A stretch of DNA of 64,000 bases. Origin: Kaistella treverensis. GTDB taxonomy: Bacteria > Bacteroidota > Bacteroidia > Flavobacteriales > Weeksellaceae. Below the pieces are notes generated by a model. The model did no database searches. It saw nothing but the letters and a program-made list of their open reading frames with translations, and was not told where the DNA came from. Numbering within the stretch: the first letter of the stretch is position 1; each line of letters opens with the position of its first letter. The stretch covers positions 248,001 through 312,000 of the forward strand of contig NZ_FORQ01000001.1 in the NCBI RefSeq assembly GCF_900114045.1, in the 5' to 3' direction. The translations under genes and the position numbers were made by a program. Positions 7,813 through 16,680 of the stretch are shown here, piece after piece.

Positions 7813-8820
7813 ATGGAAAACAATCTGGAAAAATTTGCAAAAAATGCCGAAATAACCGCCAAAAAACACCGTGAAATTCAGGATTATATCGATGAACTCG
7901 ATAAAAAATCAAAATCAAAAAAGAAAGAAGAAGAATCCGGCGGAAAATCTGCACAAGCCAACGAGCGCGACGAGCCCATGCCGCCTTTTCCCGACCAGAA
8001 ACTGGAAAAACCCGGCCTGGAAGCCGACATGCAGCTCCAGCCGCGCTATGAAGCTGCCGATTACAAAGGTTCCGGGAAATTAAAAGGTAAAGTCGCGCTC
8101 ATCACGGGTGGAGATTCCGGCATCGGACGCGCTGTCGCCGTCCTCTTCGCGCGCGAAGGTGCCGACGTCGCCATCGTTTACCTCACCGAACACGAAGACG
8201 CCGAAGTCACTAAAAAAGCCGTGGAAGCGGAAGGTCACCGCGCCTTAATCCTTTCCGGTGACGTCACCGATGCTGAATTTTGCCGCGCCGCCGTGGCAGA
8301 AACTGTAAACCAACTCGGCGGTCTCAATATTCTCGTTAACAATGCCGCTTTTCAGGCGCACGCCGAGGAGTTGGACTGGATTTCCGATGAACATTTTGAT
8401 TTAACCCTGAAAACCAATCTCTACGGCTATTTCTACATGACCAAGGCCGCGCTGCCACACCTGAAAGAAGGAGATTCCATCATCAACACCAGTTCTGTAA
8501 ACGGGCTTTTCGGCAATGAGAAGATGATCGATTATTCCCTCACCAAAGGTGGCATCAATGCTTTCACGCAGTCGCTCGCCAAAAACCTGGTAGAAAAAGG
8601 CATCCGCGTCAATGCCGTCGCGCCCGGCCCGGTGTGGACACCTTTAAATCCCGCCGATCAGAAAAAAGATGATGTCAAGCAATTTGGAGCTAAAAATCCC
8701 ATGAAACGTGCCGCACAACCGGAAGAACTTTCACCAACCTACGTATTCCTCGCTGCGCCTGTTTGTTCCTCTTACATCACCGGCCAGATTATCGGGGTTT
8801 TAGGTGGTGTCTCTAACTAA
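7813..8820 (+). CDS. Short-chain dehydrogenase/reductase, stress-type with charged N-terminal extension
   Basis: 335-residue NAD(P)-dependent oxidoreductase of the SDR superfamily. The first about 90 residues are a Lys/Glu-rich, probably helical extension followed by the PFPDQKLEKPGLE segment found in the general-stress SDR group (YdaD/YhdF-like). The Rossmann motif TGGDSGIGR is at about 97-106, NNAA at about 177, the catalytic Ser near 227-228 and YSLTK with Tyr241 and Lys245. PGPVWTPLNP follows the active site as is usual. The substrate is not predictable; relatives are annotated as glucose or alcohol dehydrogenases. It is a single gene. The GC-rich codon use of this gene stands out mildly from its neighbours. 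Confidence 0.88.
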   Translation: MENNLEKFAKNAEITAKKHREIQDYIDELDKKSKSKKKEEESGGKSAQANERDEPMPPFPDQKLEKPGLEADMQLQPRYEAADYKGSGKLKGKVALITGGDSGIGRAVAVLFAREGADVAIVYLTEHEDAEVTKKAVEAEGHRALILSGDVTDAEFCRAAVAETVNQLGGLNILVNNAAFQAHAEELDWISDEHFDLTLKTNLYGYFYMTKAALPHLKEGDSIINTSSVNGLFGNEKMIDYSLTKGGINAFTQSLAKNLVEKGIRVNAVAPGPVWTPLNPADQKKDDVKQFGAKNPMKRAAQPEELSPTYVFLAAPVCSSYITGQIIGVLGGVSN

Positions 8821-8840
8821 AGTCTGCAACGTTTACTCAG

Positions 8841-8880
8841 AAAAATATCGCCTTACAACGCGGTATTTTTTCATTTTGTC
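8841..8880 (+). terminator. Terminator hairpin, first copy of a 40-base duplicate
   Basis: ATATCGC and GCGGTAT pair around CTTACAAC, followed by TTTTTTCATTTTGTC. It lies just after the SDR stop codon. Confidence 0.65.
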
Positions 8881-8950
8881 TATCAAAGTAAAAAGCGGCG
8901 GTACTGGGCGCTGCAGCTTAAGTTTAATTAAAAATTTAAATCTAACAATT

Positions 8951-8993
8951 ACAAAAAATATCGCCTTAAAACGCGGTATTTTTTCATTTTGTC
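8951..8993 (+). repeat. Second, nearly identical copy of the terminator hairpin
   Basis: Same 40 bases as 8841-8880 except for one C-to-A in the loop, including the right flank TTTTTTCATTTTGTC. There is no gene between the two copies. The rest of the 325-base gap up to 9145 holds only the promoter box at 9110. Confidence 0.7.
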
Positions 8994-9109
8994 ACTTTTG
9001 AGCGATTTGCGGGATCAGACTTTTTAGAGAATTTAGTATGATAAACTTAGAAATGTTATATTTCATCGGTCTTATCCGCCTGTTTTAAGCTTCTAACGTT
9101 CAAAAACAT

Positions 9110-9117
9110 TATATTTG
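9110..9117 (+). promoter_or_regulatory. -7 promoter box (TATATTTG)
   Basis: Perfect match to TAnnTTTG, 28 bases before the start of the REC-histidine kinase gene that opens the signalling operon. No clear TTG element is seen 17-23 bases upstream. Confidence 0.45.
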
Positions 9118-9145
9118 TCCACTTCTGTAAAAAATTTACTATAAA

Positions 9146-10267
9146 ATGATTCTTATTGTTGATGACGCTCCTGAAAACATAATTTCGCTAAAGATCGTTC
9201 TTGAAAAAAACGGTTTTGAGGTGGATACCGCCTCCTCAGGTGACGAAGCGCTGAAAAAAATCCTCAAAAAATCCTACGTATTAATCATACTTGATGTACA
9301 GATGCCTGGAATGGATGGATTTGAAGTTGCAGAAGCGATATCCGGCTATAGCAAAGCCAAAGAAACCGCCATCATTTTTCTCTCCGCCGCCAGCGCCAAT
9401 GTAAATTTGATTACAAGAGGTTATATTTCAGGTGGTTTGGATTATATCAGCAAGCCCGTGGATATGAATATTCTTTTGCTCAAGGTGAAAACATTTTACC
9501 GTATTTATGAGCAAAGCCGCGCGCTGAATGAAATGCAGAAAAAACTTCTGGAAGAAATAGAATTCCGAAAAGAAGCTGAACGTAAAAAAGACGAGTTCAT
9601 CAGCATTGCCAGTCACGAACTGAAAACGCCCATGACAAGTATTAAAGGTTATATTCAGTTACTTGAAAGGAGCGTGGACAAAAACGACACCGCAACTGTG
9701 AAAACCCGGCTGCAAAAGGTACAGAACCAGGTTGAAAAGCTGAATTTGTTGGTAGCAGACCTGCTCGATATCTCCAAGATTGAAAGCGGCAAACTGAAAT
9801 TCAATAAAAAATATTTCAATTTCAATGAAATTCTTGATCATATTATTGAAATCATGCAGCAGGCCAATCCCAATGTGAATTTCATTAGAAAAGGTGAAAT
9901 CAATACCGAAATTTTTGGTGACGAAATGCGCGTGGAACAGGTCATAATTAATTTCATTACTAACGCGATTAAATATGCTCCCGACAGCAACGAAGTTCTC
10001 ATCACTTCCGAACAGCGTGGCGACGAAATTTATTTTTCGGTTAGAGATTTTGGCATCGGAATAGCAAAAGATCATCAGCTTCGGATTTTCGATAAATTTT
10101 ACCGGGTTGAGGAAACTTCAGAGCGTTTTCAGGGATTGGGAATCGGTCTCTATATTTGTCAGGAAATCATCGAAAGACATCAGGGCAGCATTGGCGTAAA
10201 CAGCGAGCCAGGCGAAGGTTCCGAATTTTATTTTAACATCCCCTTACATCCCGAAAAGGATGCGTAA
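9146..10267 (+). CDS. Response regulator-histidine kinase fusion
   Basis: 373-residue cytoplasmic protein with an N-terminal receiver domain (residues 1-120; phosphoacceptor Asp50 in LDVQMPGMDGF; Lys in SKPVD) joined by a short coiled coil to a HisKA domain with His157 (ASHELKTPMTSIKGY) and a HATPase domain (INFITNAIKYAP, DFGIGI, GLGIGLYI). It has no membrane segment or input domain of its own, so it probably receives phosphate from another kinase and passes the signal on. It is the first gene of the operon, 15 bases before the hybrid kinase. The likely partner is that kinase or the single-domain regulators further down; this is inference from position. Confidence 0.9.
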   Translation: MILIVDDAPENIISLKIVLEKNGFEVDTASSGDEALKKILKKSYVLIILDVQMPGMDGFEVAEAISGYSKAKETAIIFLSAASANVNLITRGYISGGLDYISKPVDMNILLLKVKTFYRIYEQSRALNEMQKKLLEEIEFRKEAERKKDEFISIASHELKTPMTSIKGYIQLLERSVDKNDTATVKTRLQKVQNQVEKLNLLVADLLDISKIESGKLKFNKKYFNFNEILDHIIEIMQQANPNVNFIRKGEINTEIFGDEMRVEQVIINFITNAIKYAPDSNEVLITSEQRGDEIYFSVRDFGIGIAKDHQLRIFDKFYRVEETSERFQGLGIGLYICQEIIERHQGSIGVNSEPGEGSEFYFNIPLHPEKDA

Positions 10268-10282
10268 TCATAATTAAAATGT

Positions 10283-13200
10283 ATGAATTTTAAAAACAAT
10301 CTTCTTTACGGACTTGGCATATCAATGCTGCTCTTGCTGGTAAGCTCCGCGGCATCATTTATCAGTATTAAAAACCTCATCGACAGTTCGAAAATGGTCC
10401 GCGAAAGCAACGATACAATAAAAAATATGGACAGGGTTTTTTCGCTCGTTAAAGATGCGGAGACCGGCCAGCGGGGGTATCTGCTTTCGGGCGACGAAGC
10501 ATTCCTGACTCCTTATGATAACGCCAAAGCTAAAATTGCGCAGGCTATAACCGAACTCAACAGCGAAATTACGCCCTCTCCGGTACAGGCCCAAAATCTG
10601 GAACAGTTAAAAGTAAATATCGAAACCAGGATTATGATCCTGGATAAAAACTTAAACTATAAAAGGTTAAAAAATCAGGATGTGACGGCCGAACAGCTGC
10701 TGTCAGGTAAAAAATACATGGATGCAATTCGCGCTACGATTGATACAATGCAGACCGAGGAAGAAAGAATTCTGCAGGAACGTACCGATACCATGAACAC
10801 CTTTGCTTCGTACACGCCGTTCCTGATTATTATTTCGGCACTGCTTGCCATAACGATAACCCTGGTATTCTTCCGAAAGGTCATGCTGGATTTCAATGAG
10901 AAAACCAAACTTGCCACCGAACTCGAAGAAAAAAATAAAGAAACCGTGAACCGCCTTATCGCCATTGAGAAAGTAACCGCACGGATTTCTGATGGTGATT
11001 ACAATATTCTTTCTGATGACAACGCGCAGCAAAGCCTGGGGAATGTAGCCGAGCCACTGAACCGTATGGCTCAATCGCTTCAGACTTCATTCAACTCACT
11101 AGAGGAAAAAGAATGGCTGAGCACTTCGATTGCCCAACTGAATGACCGTATGATGGGCGAGAAAAATACCAACGTTCTGGCCGCAGATATTTTAGACCAA
11201 ATCACCGTCAAGACCAACAGTCATGTGGCAGCGCTCTATGTGCAGCAGGAAGATAATCGGCTTCATCTGGAAGGCAGCTATGCCCTCGCTGGGAGCGACA
11301 CCCAAAGAGTCCTGCAGATTGGTGAAGGTATTGTGGGGCAGGCGTTCCAGTCCAGACAGCAAATTGTTTTGGAACACATTCCCAATGATGAAACCACAAT
11401 CAGTTTTGCTACCGGAAACACAAAACCACGCAATGTCGTGGCCGTCCCAATTACCAGATACAATATTCCTTTGGGCGTACTGGAACTTGCGAGTACGCAT
11501 GAATATACACCGCTTCAACTCGAATTCCTTTCCTCGGTTGCGGGAAATATAGGTCTTGCCTTCCACAGCTCGCAGAGCCGAGTGAGACTTCAGGAACTTT
11601 TAGAGGAAACCCAGGCACAATCCGAGGAACTTCAGTCTCAGCATGCTGAACTGGAAAATATCAATACCGAACTTGAGGCTCAGTCTCAAAAGCTTTTAGC
11701 TTCCGAAGAGGAACTCCGCGTGCAGCAGGAAGAACTTCTGCAAAGCAACCAGGAATTAGAAGAACGCACGAGCCTTCTTGAAGAGAAAAATGCTCTTATT
11801 GAGGAAAGAAACATTGATATTCAGCAGAAATCGCGTGAGCTCGAGCAAAGCACCAAATACAAGTCGGAATTCCTTGCCAACATGTCTCATGAACTGCGCA
11901 CTCCGCTGAACTCCATTTTACTGCTTTCGAAACTTATGTCTGAAAGCGACGATCTTGATGAGCAGTATGTTGAATATGCAGAAGTAATGCAGAGTTCCGG
12001 TCAGGGTTTACTGACGCTGATTGATGAAATTTTGGACCTTTCGAAAATTGAATCGGGTAAAATGACGCTCGAGTTCAATGATGTTCCTCTAAATGAAGTT
12101 ACGGCCGATATGCGAATGCTTTTCAGCCCGCTTGCGAAAGATAAAAATCTGGAACTTAGGATTGAGACCGATCCCGAAGCAGTACAAATGCTGCGTACCG
12201 ATAAACTTCGTCTGGAACAGATTCTTAAAAATCTGCTTTCAAACGCAATTAAATTCACTTCCGAAGGCAGCATTACGCTGAAAGTTTCACAAGACGAATC
12301 GAAAGAAAAAATCATCTTTAAAGTCATTGATACCGGAATTGGTATTGCTAAAGACAAGGTGCGGCTGGTATTTGAAGCCTTCCAGCAGGCAGACGGCTCA
12401 ACCCAACGGAAATATGGAGGAACAGGGCTTGGACTTTCGATCAGCCGTGAACTTGCAAGACTGTTGGGTGGCCAAATTACTTTGCAAAGTACCGAAGGAA
12501 AGGGAAGCGAGTTCGCCCTCATTGTTCCTGTAGATTCGGAAAAAATTCAGGATGCCCAGGAGGAAGTTCAGCCGGAAGCGCCAGTTTATATTCCAGAAAC
12601 CCAACCACAGCCTGAACGTTATATCTCTGACCGAATTCCTGAATCCATCGGTGACGACCGCGATAATATCCAGGCCGGCGACAAAGTGATATTGATTATT
12701 GAAGATGATACGGCCTTCGCCAAGATTCTCGTAGATTTTTCCCGCACGAAAAACTATAAAGTGCTTGTTGCCGTACGTGGCGATGAAGGGATTGAAATGG
12801 CACAGCATTTTAAACCGCTGGCAATTCTGCTCGATATTCAGCTGCCGGTGATGGACGGCTGGCAAGTGATGGAAGCTCTGAAATCCAACGCTGAAACCAA
12901 ACCGATTCCGGTGCATATTATGTCTTCAATGAAGTTCAAACAGGAGAGTTTGCTGCGCGGCGCTGTTGATTTCATCAATAAACCATTTGCGCTGGAGCAA
13001 ATGCAGGAAATCTTTAAAAAACTTGAAAATGTACTAACGAAAGGCCCAAAAAAAGTGCTGATTGTAGAGGAAAACGAGCAGCATGCAAAAGCACTGAGCT
13101 ATTTCCTAAGTGCGAACAACATCAATACCGACATCGCCAATAATGTTTCAGACAGTATCGACGCGCTGCAAAAACGTGAGATCGACTGTGTGATTCTCGA

Positions 13201-13864
13201 TATGGGAGTTCCCGACAGGACCGCCTATGAAACGTTGGAGACCATCAAACAGAACAAAGGTCTGGAGCAGCTTCCCATCATCGTATTCACCGGAAAAAAC
13301 CTTTCTCAGGGAGAAGAAAACCGAATCAAGAAATATGCAGATTCTATTGTAGTGAAAACTGCGTACTCTTACCAGCGAATCCTGGATGAAGCCGGTTTGT
13401 TTCTGCACTTGGTAGAAGAAAAAACCAAAAAGAACAAGCAAATTAACGGAGGCTTCGAAAATTTGGGCGAACTTCGCAATATATTGAAGGACAAAACCGT
13501 ACTCATTGCGGATGATGATGTGCGGAATATTTTTTCGCTCACCAAAGCCCTGGAACTTCACGGTATGAAAGTAATTCCTGCAATGGATGGAAAAGAAGCA
13601 CTCAACACCCTGAAAAATGATCCTGCCATTGATGTGGTGTTGATGGACATGATGATGCCGGAAATGGATGGCTACGAAAGCATCCGCGAAATCCGTAGCA
13701 TGACTCAATTTAAAAACCTGCCGGTGCTCGCCGTAACCTCAAAAGCCATGATGGGCGACCGTGAGAAATGCATAGCCGTAGGCGCGTCAGATTATATTTC
13801 GAAACCTGTGGACATCGACCAGCTGATCTCATTACTTAGAGTATGGCTGTACGATAAAATTTAA
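10283..13864 (+). CDS. Hybrid sensor histidine kinase with CHASE3, GAF and three receiver domains
   Basis: 1193-residue membrane sensor kinase. One membrane helix (about 7-27) precedes a CHASE3-type helical sensor (about 30-170; AETGQRGYLLSGDEAFL), and a second helix (about 172-195) is followed by a HAMP-like linker. A GAF domain spans about 290-430. A long Glu/Gln-rich coiled coil (about 430-525) leads into HisKA with His536 (NMSHELRTPLNS) and a HATPase domain. Three receivers follow with Asp851, Asp973 and Asp1122. The middle receiver is irregular: it has EE instead of the usual acidic pair and KT instead of KP after the switch lysine. The architecture resembles kinases encoded beside CheB/CheR in many Bacteroidota. 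See the finding about its possible methylation. Confidence 0.92.
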   Translation: MNFKNNLLYGLGISMLLLLVSSAASFISIKNLIDSSKMVRESNDTIKNMDRVFSLVKDAETGQRGYLLSGDEAFLTPYDNAKAKIAQAITELNSEITPSPVQAQNLEQLKVNIETRIMILDKNLNYKRLKNQDVTAEQLLSGKKYMDAIRATIDTMQTEEERILQERTDTMNTFASYTPFLIIISALLAITITLVFFRKVMLDFNEKTKLATELEEKNKETVNRLIAIEKVTARISDGDYNILSDDNAQQSLGNVAEPLNRMAQSLQTSFNSLEEKEWLSTSIAQLNDRMMGEKNTNVLAADILDQITVKTNSHVAALYVQQEDNRLHLEGSYALAGSDTQRVLQIGEGIVGQAFQSRQQIVLEHIPNDETTISFATGNTKPRNVVAVPITRYNIPLGVLELASTHEYTPLQLEFLSSVAGNIGLAFHSSQSRVRLQELLEETQAQSEELQSQHAELENINTELEAQSQKLLASEEELRVQQEELLQSNQELEERTSLLEEKNALIEERNIDIQQKSRELEQSTKYKSEFLANMSHELRTPLNSILLLSKLMSESDDLDEQYVEYAEVMQSSGQGLLTLIDEILDLSKIESGKMTLEFNDVPLNEVTADMRMLFSPLAKDKNLELRIETDPEAVQMLRTDKLRLEQILKNLLSNAIKFTSEGSITLKVSQDESKEKIIFKVIDTGIGIAKDKVRLVFEAFQQADGSTQRKYGGTGLGLSISRELARLLGGQITLQSTEGKGSEFALIVPVDSEKIQDAQEEVQPEAPVYIPETQPQPERYISDRIPESIGDDRDNIQAGDKVILIIEDDTAFAKILVDFSRTKNYKVLVAVRGDEGIEMAQHFKPLAILLDIQLPVMDGWQVMEALKSNAETKPIPVHIMSSMKFKQESLLRGAVDFINKPFALEQMQEIFKKLENVLTKGPKKVLIVEENEQHAKALSYFLSANNINTDIANNVSDSIDALQKREIDCVILDMGVPDRTAYETLETIKQNKGLEQLPIIVFTGKNLSQGEENRIKKYADSIVVKTAYSYQRILDEAGLFLHLVEEKTKKNKQINGGFENLGELRNILKDKTVLIADDDVRNIFSLTKALELHGMKVIPAMDGKEALNTLKNDPAIDVVLMDMMMPEMDGYESIREIRSMTQFKNLPVLAVTSKAMMGDREKCIAVGASDYISKPVDIDQLISLLRVWLYDKI

Positions 13865-13873
13865 AAATTCATA

Positions 13874-14251
13874 ATGATGAATACCGAAAAGGAAATCCTG
13901 ATCATCGACGACGACAGCCGGAATATTTTCGCGCTCACGGCAGTACTGAAAGCTAAAAAATACCCATGTCTTTCCGCATCGAGTGCTGTGAAAGGCCTGA
14001 AACTGTTGGCAGAAAACAAAAATATCGGTGCAGTACTCATGGACATGATGATGCCGGAAATGGACGGCTATGAAGCCATAGGAAAAATAAAAAGTGACAC
14101 CGCGCTGCAGCATATTCCGGTTATTGCCATTACCGCGCAGGCCATGACAGGGGATAGGGAAAAATGTCTTGAAGCAGGTGCAGACGGATATATCAGCAAA
14201 CCGGTGAACGTGGATGAATTGCTTGTTTTACTTAATAAATTACTCGGTTAG
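13874..14251 (+). CDS. Single-domain response regulator
   Basis: 125-residue receiver domain without an output domain. Asp57 is the phosphoacceptor (MDMMMPEMDGY), with an Asp cluster near the start (IIDDDSRN) and Lys in SKPVN. It is close in sequence to the third receiver of the preceding hybrid kinase (both MDMMMPEMDGYE and MTGDREKC/MMGDREKC), which suggests that one arose by duplication of the other. It begins 9 bases after the kinase and ends two bases before cheR. A role as a phosphate shuttle within the operon is likely. Confidence 0.9.
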   Translation: MMNTEKEILIIDDDSRNIFALTAVLKAKKYPCLSASSAVKGLKLLAENKNIGAVLMDMMMPEMDGYEAIGKIKSDTALQHIPVIAITAQAMTGDREKCLEAGADGYISKPVNVDELLVLLNKLLG

Positions 14252-14253
14252 TT

Positions 14254-15078
14254 TTGAAATCCTCTGAACATAACGACGAACTGATAGAAATTTTGCTTTC
14301 GGATGTGCTGGAAGTCTATGGCTACGATTTTACCGGCTATTCCCGCGCATCGCTGAAACGCAGGATACTGCGGCTTTATGAAATGGATAAATTCGTGAGT
14401 TTCGCCGAATACCGGTACAAAATTAGAAGCGAACCTGGTTATTTCAAACGTTTTCTTGAGGAAATCACGATCAATGTCACCGAAATGTTTCGCGATCCGG
14501 CATTCTATAAAACCTTAAGAGACGAAATCCTGCCACGACTCGGCACCTATCCGTTTATCCGCATATGGGTCGCTGGCTGCAGCACGGGTGAAGAAGCGTA
14601 TTCCGTTGCTATTTTTTTAAAGGAACTTAATCTCCTGCAAAAATCCCTGATTTATGCAACAGACATCAACAGCGAAGTAGTGGCCAATGCAACACAGGCG
14701 ATGATACCGCTCAACAAAATAAAATTGTATACCGAAAATTATATCGCCGCCGGCGGAAGCGAACATTTTATTGACTATTACACAGCCAATTACTCTTTGG
14801 GTAAACTGAAAGAAGAATTGAAATCGAAAATTATTTTTTCAACCCATAACCTCGTGACCGACAATTCCTTTAATGAATTCCAGCTCATCCTTTGCCGCAA
14901 TGTGCTTATTTATTTCGACCGGCCGCTGCAGAACAAAGTTTTCGAACTCTTTAACAACAGTCTGGAAAAATTTGGTTACCTGGCTCTTGGAACTAAGGAA
15001 ACACTTGATTTCTCCAGCGTGGCAAAGAACTTTGAACGGTTGAAAGGGGAAAAAATTTGGCGCAAAATCCATGAATGA
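14254..15078 (+). CDS. cheR: CheR-type protein-glutamate methyltransferase
   Basis: 274 residues. Transfers methyl groups from S-adenosylmethionine to glutamate side chains. The N-terminal helical domain (YGYDFTGYSRASLKRRI) and the SAM-binding domain with WVAGCSTGEEAYS, TDIN and LILCRNVLIYFD are all present. The start is TTG at 14254, two bases after the preceding stop; the next ATG would delete conserved N-terminal sequence. It overlaps cheB by four bases (ATGA-type). There is no chemoreceptor in the window, so the substrate is open; the neighbouring hybrid kinase is the best candidate. Confidence 0.93.
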   Translation: MKSSEHNDELIEILLSDVLEVYGYDFTGYSRASLKRRILRLYEMDKFVSFAEYRYKIRSEPGYFKRFLEEITINVTEMFRDPAFYKTLRDEILPRLGTYPFIRIWVAGCSTGEEAYSVAIFLKELNLLQKSLIYATDINSEVVANATQAMIPLNKIKLYTENYIAAGGSEHFIDYYTANYSLGKLKEELKSKIIFSTHNLVTDNSFNEFQLILCRNVLIYFDRPLQNKVFELFNNSLEKFGYLALGTKETLDFSSVAKNFERLKGEKIWRKIHE

Positions 15079-15641
15079 TGAAACACTGTAAAGCATTGCT
15101 TATTGGCGGATCGGCCGGCAGCCTGGAAGTATTGTTGAAATTAATCCCGGGACTTAAGCCTACATTGCCTTTTCCCATTATTCTGGTGCTCCACCGAAAA
15201 TCCGGAAAAGACGACATTTTAACCAATCTGCTGGCCGCAAGAACCGAAATGATGGTAAAAGAAGTAGAAGAAAAAGAAGAAATGTTGCCTGCAATCCTTT
15301 ATATTGCTCCACCCAATTACCATTTACTCATCGAAAACGATCACACTTTTTCGCTGGACGCCTCAGAGAAAGTCAATTTTTCCCGTCCGTCTATTGATGT
15401 AACATTTGAAAGTGCTGCCGAAGTTTTTGGTGAAAACCTTGCCTGTCTGCTGCTTTCGGGAGCCAACAGCGACGGAACCGCAGGGTTACAGGCGATTAAA
15501 AAATATGGGGGAACCGCCCTTGTTCAGAAGCCAGCTTCCGCGGTGGTAACTTATATGCCACAATCTGCGCTCGATCACGTAAATGTTGATGCAGTGCTGG
15601 ACCCAACCGAAATGGCCGAGTATATAAATAAAATGGCGTAA
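15075..15641 (+). CDS. cheB: CheB-type methylesterase domain without receiver
   Basis: 188 residues: only the methylesterase/amidase domain, without the receiver that regulates classical CheB. The catalytic Ser lies in IGGSAGSLE (Ser13), the His in LHRKSGKDD, and the Asp in SGANSDGTAG. It removes methyl groups added by CheR. Because the receiver is missing, control by phosphorylation would need a separate protein; the single-domain regulator 12 bases downstream could do this, but that is inference. Translation is probably coupled to cheR through the overlapping start and stop. Confidence 0.93.
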   Translation: MMKHCKALLIGGSAGSLEVLLKLIPGLKPTLPFPIILVLHRKSGKDDILTNLLAARTEMMVKEVEEKEEMLPAILYIAPPNYHLLIENDHTFSLDASEKVNFSRPSIDVTFESAAEVFGENLACLLLSGANSDGTAGLQAIKKYGGTALVQKPASAVVTYMPQSALDHVNVDAVLDPTEMAEYINKMA

Positions 15642-15653
15642 TGCCAAAATGAT

Positions 15654-16019
15654 ATGAAAAAGAAAGTGTTTATTTTTGATGATAATGTCGAAATTTTGGA
15701 ACTTTGTACCGAAATTCTTCAGGACATAGGCTGCGAAGTAAGAACGTCGCCAACTACCAACAGCGTGGTGCAGCAGGTTACTGATTTCATGCCCGACCTG
15801 ATTTTTATGGATAACTGGTTGCCTGATATCAGCGGAATTGAAGCGACTAAACTGATTAAAACAGATCCCAAACTGCAAAACATTCCGGTAATCTATTTTT
15901 CTGCAAACAGCAATATTAGCAAACTTGCAAGCGAGGCCGGGGCAGATGATTTCCTTGCAAAACCTTTTGATGTTTATCTTTTTGAAAAAACAGTAATCAA
16001 ATACACCGAAGATATTTGA
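15654..16019 (+). CDS. Single-domain response regulator
   Basis: 121-residue receiver. FDDN near the start gives the acidic pair, Asp53 is the phosphoacceptor (FMDNWLPDISG), and Lys lies in AKPFD. It is the last gene of the signalling operon, followed by a terminator. It is less similar to the receivers of the hybrid kinase than the regulator at 13874 is, and it resembles the regulator at 32042. Confidence 0.9.
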   Translation: MKKKVFIFDDNVEILELCTEILQDIGCEVRTSPTTNSVVQQVTDFMPDLIFMDNWLPDISGIEATKLIKTDPKLQNIPVIYFSANSNISKLASEAGADDFLAKPFDVYLFEKTVIKYTEDI

Positions 16020-16059
16020 AAGTGCTATTGTATAGATCAAGTTTGATGTTTTCCGATTA

Positions 16060-16098
16060 AAAAAAAATCGTCTTTAAAAGCGATATTTTTTTATTTTG
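16060..16098. terminator. Terminator between convergent genes
   Basis: ATCG and CGAT pair around TCTTTAAAAG, flanked by an A run on the left and TTTTTTTATTTTGTT on the right. It ends the signalling operon and, on the other strand, the 3-methyladenine glycosylase gene. Confidence 0.65.
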
Positions 16099-16612
16099 TT
16101 ATCAGCGTAAAGCGCCAGGGCTTTAGGCGCCATTCTTCGCCGGCATAATCCACACCTACCCGCGGACCACTGATAATTTCGCCCTCCAACGCAGAATCTT
16201 CAAGCCATATCCTTTCGGATGTTTCCAAATCTTCTCCGTAGAAACTTTTGTCGAGCTCCAGAAGGTTTCCCAGCCGTCCCGGTCCGCTTACGGTCTCCAG
16301 TCCTCGGATAAGCACGGCTTCCGGCGTATGCGCTCTTCCGGTGACAATATTCAGCAGCCAGTATTTTCCGTAAATCAGATAAACATAAACGCGACCGCCG
16401 TCGCCGAACATCAGATCAGTCCGTGCCGTGCGGCCTTTGCTGGCGTGACTTGCTTCATCATCGGTTCCGAAATAGGCTTCTGTTTCCGTAATTTTACTGC
16501 GGATTTCCCGCCCATCCGGAAATCTACGAACCAGAGTTTTCCCCAAAAGTTTACGCGCAAGTTCCGGAGCATTTTTCTCCTGAAAATAAGATTTGCAAAG
16601 TCGTGCTGGCAT
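16091..16612 (-). CDS. mpg: DNA-3-methyladenine glycosylase (AAG/MPG family)
   Basis: 173 residues. Removes alkylated purines such as 3-methyladenine from DNA in base excision repair. The family core is clear: ELARKLLGKTLVR, the catalytic region ITETEAYFGTDDEASHA with the active glutamate, GRVYVYLIYG and the C-terminal SGPRVGVDYAGEEWRLKPWRF. The length is close to that of other bacterial members (about 180-200). It is a single gene with its own terminator; the upstream gene encodes a cold-shock-domain protein. Confidence 0.93.
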   Translation of the reverse strand: MPARLCKSYFQEKNAPELARKLLGKTLVRRFPDGREIRSKITETEAYFGTDDEASHASKGRTARTDLMFGDGGRVYVYLIYGKYWLLNIVTGRAHTPEAVLIRGLETVSGPGRLGNLLELDKSFYGEDLETSERIWLEDSALEGEIISGPRVGVDYAGEEWRLKPWRFTLITK

Positions 16613-16644
16613 TTTAAGAATTTTTACCGGCTGAAATTAAGATA

Positions 16645-16680
16645 AAAAAAAAGCTCCTGAAAGAAGCTTTTTTTATTTTT
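16645..16680. terminator. Terminator after the cold-shock-domain gene
   Basis: A stem of AAAAAAGCT and AAGCTTTTTT around CCTGAAAG on the minus strand, immediately after the stop codon. Confidence 0.65.

Noticed and set aside
8804-9001. A 65-residue frame after the SDR gene
   Set aside because: It spans both copies of the terminator hairpin, and its codons come from these repeats.
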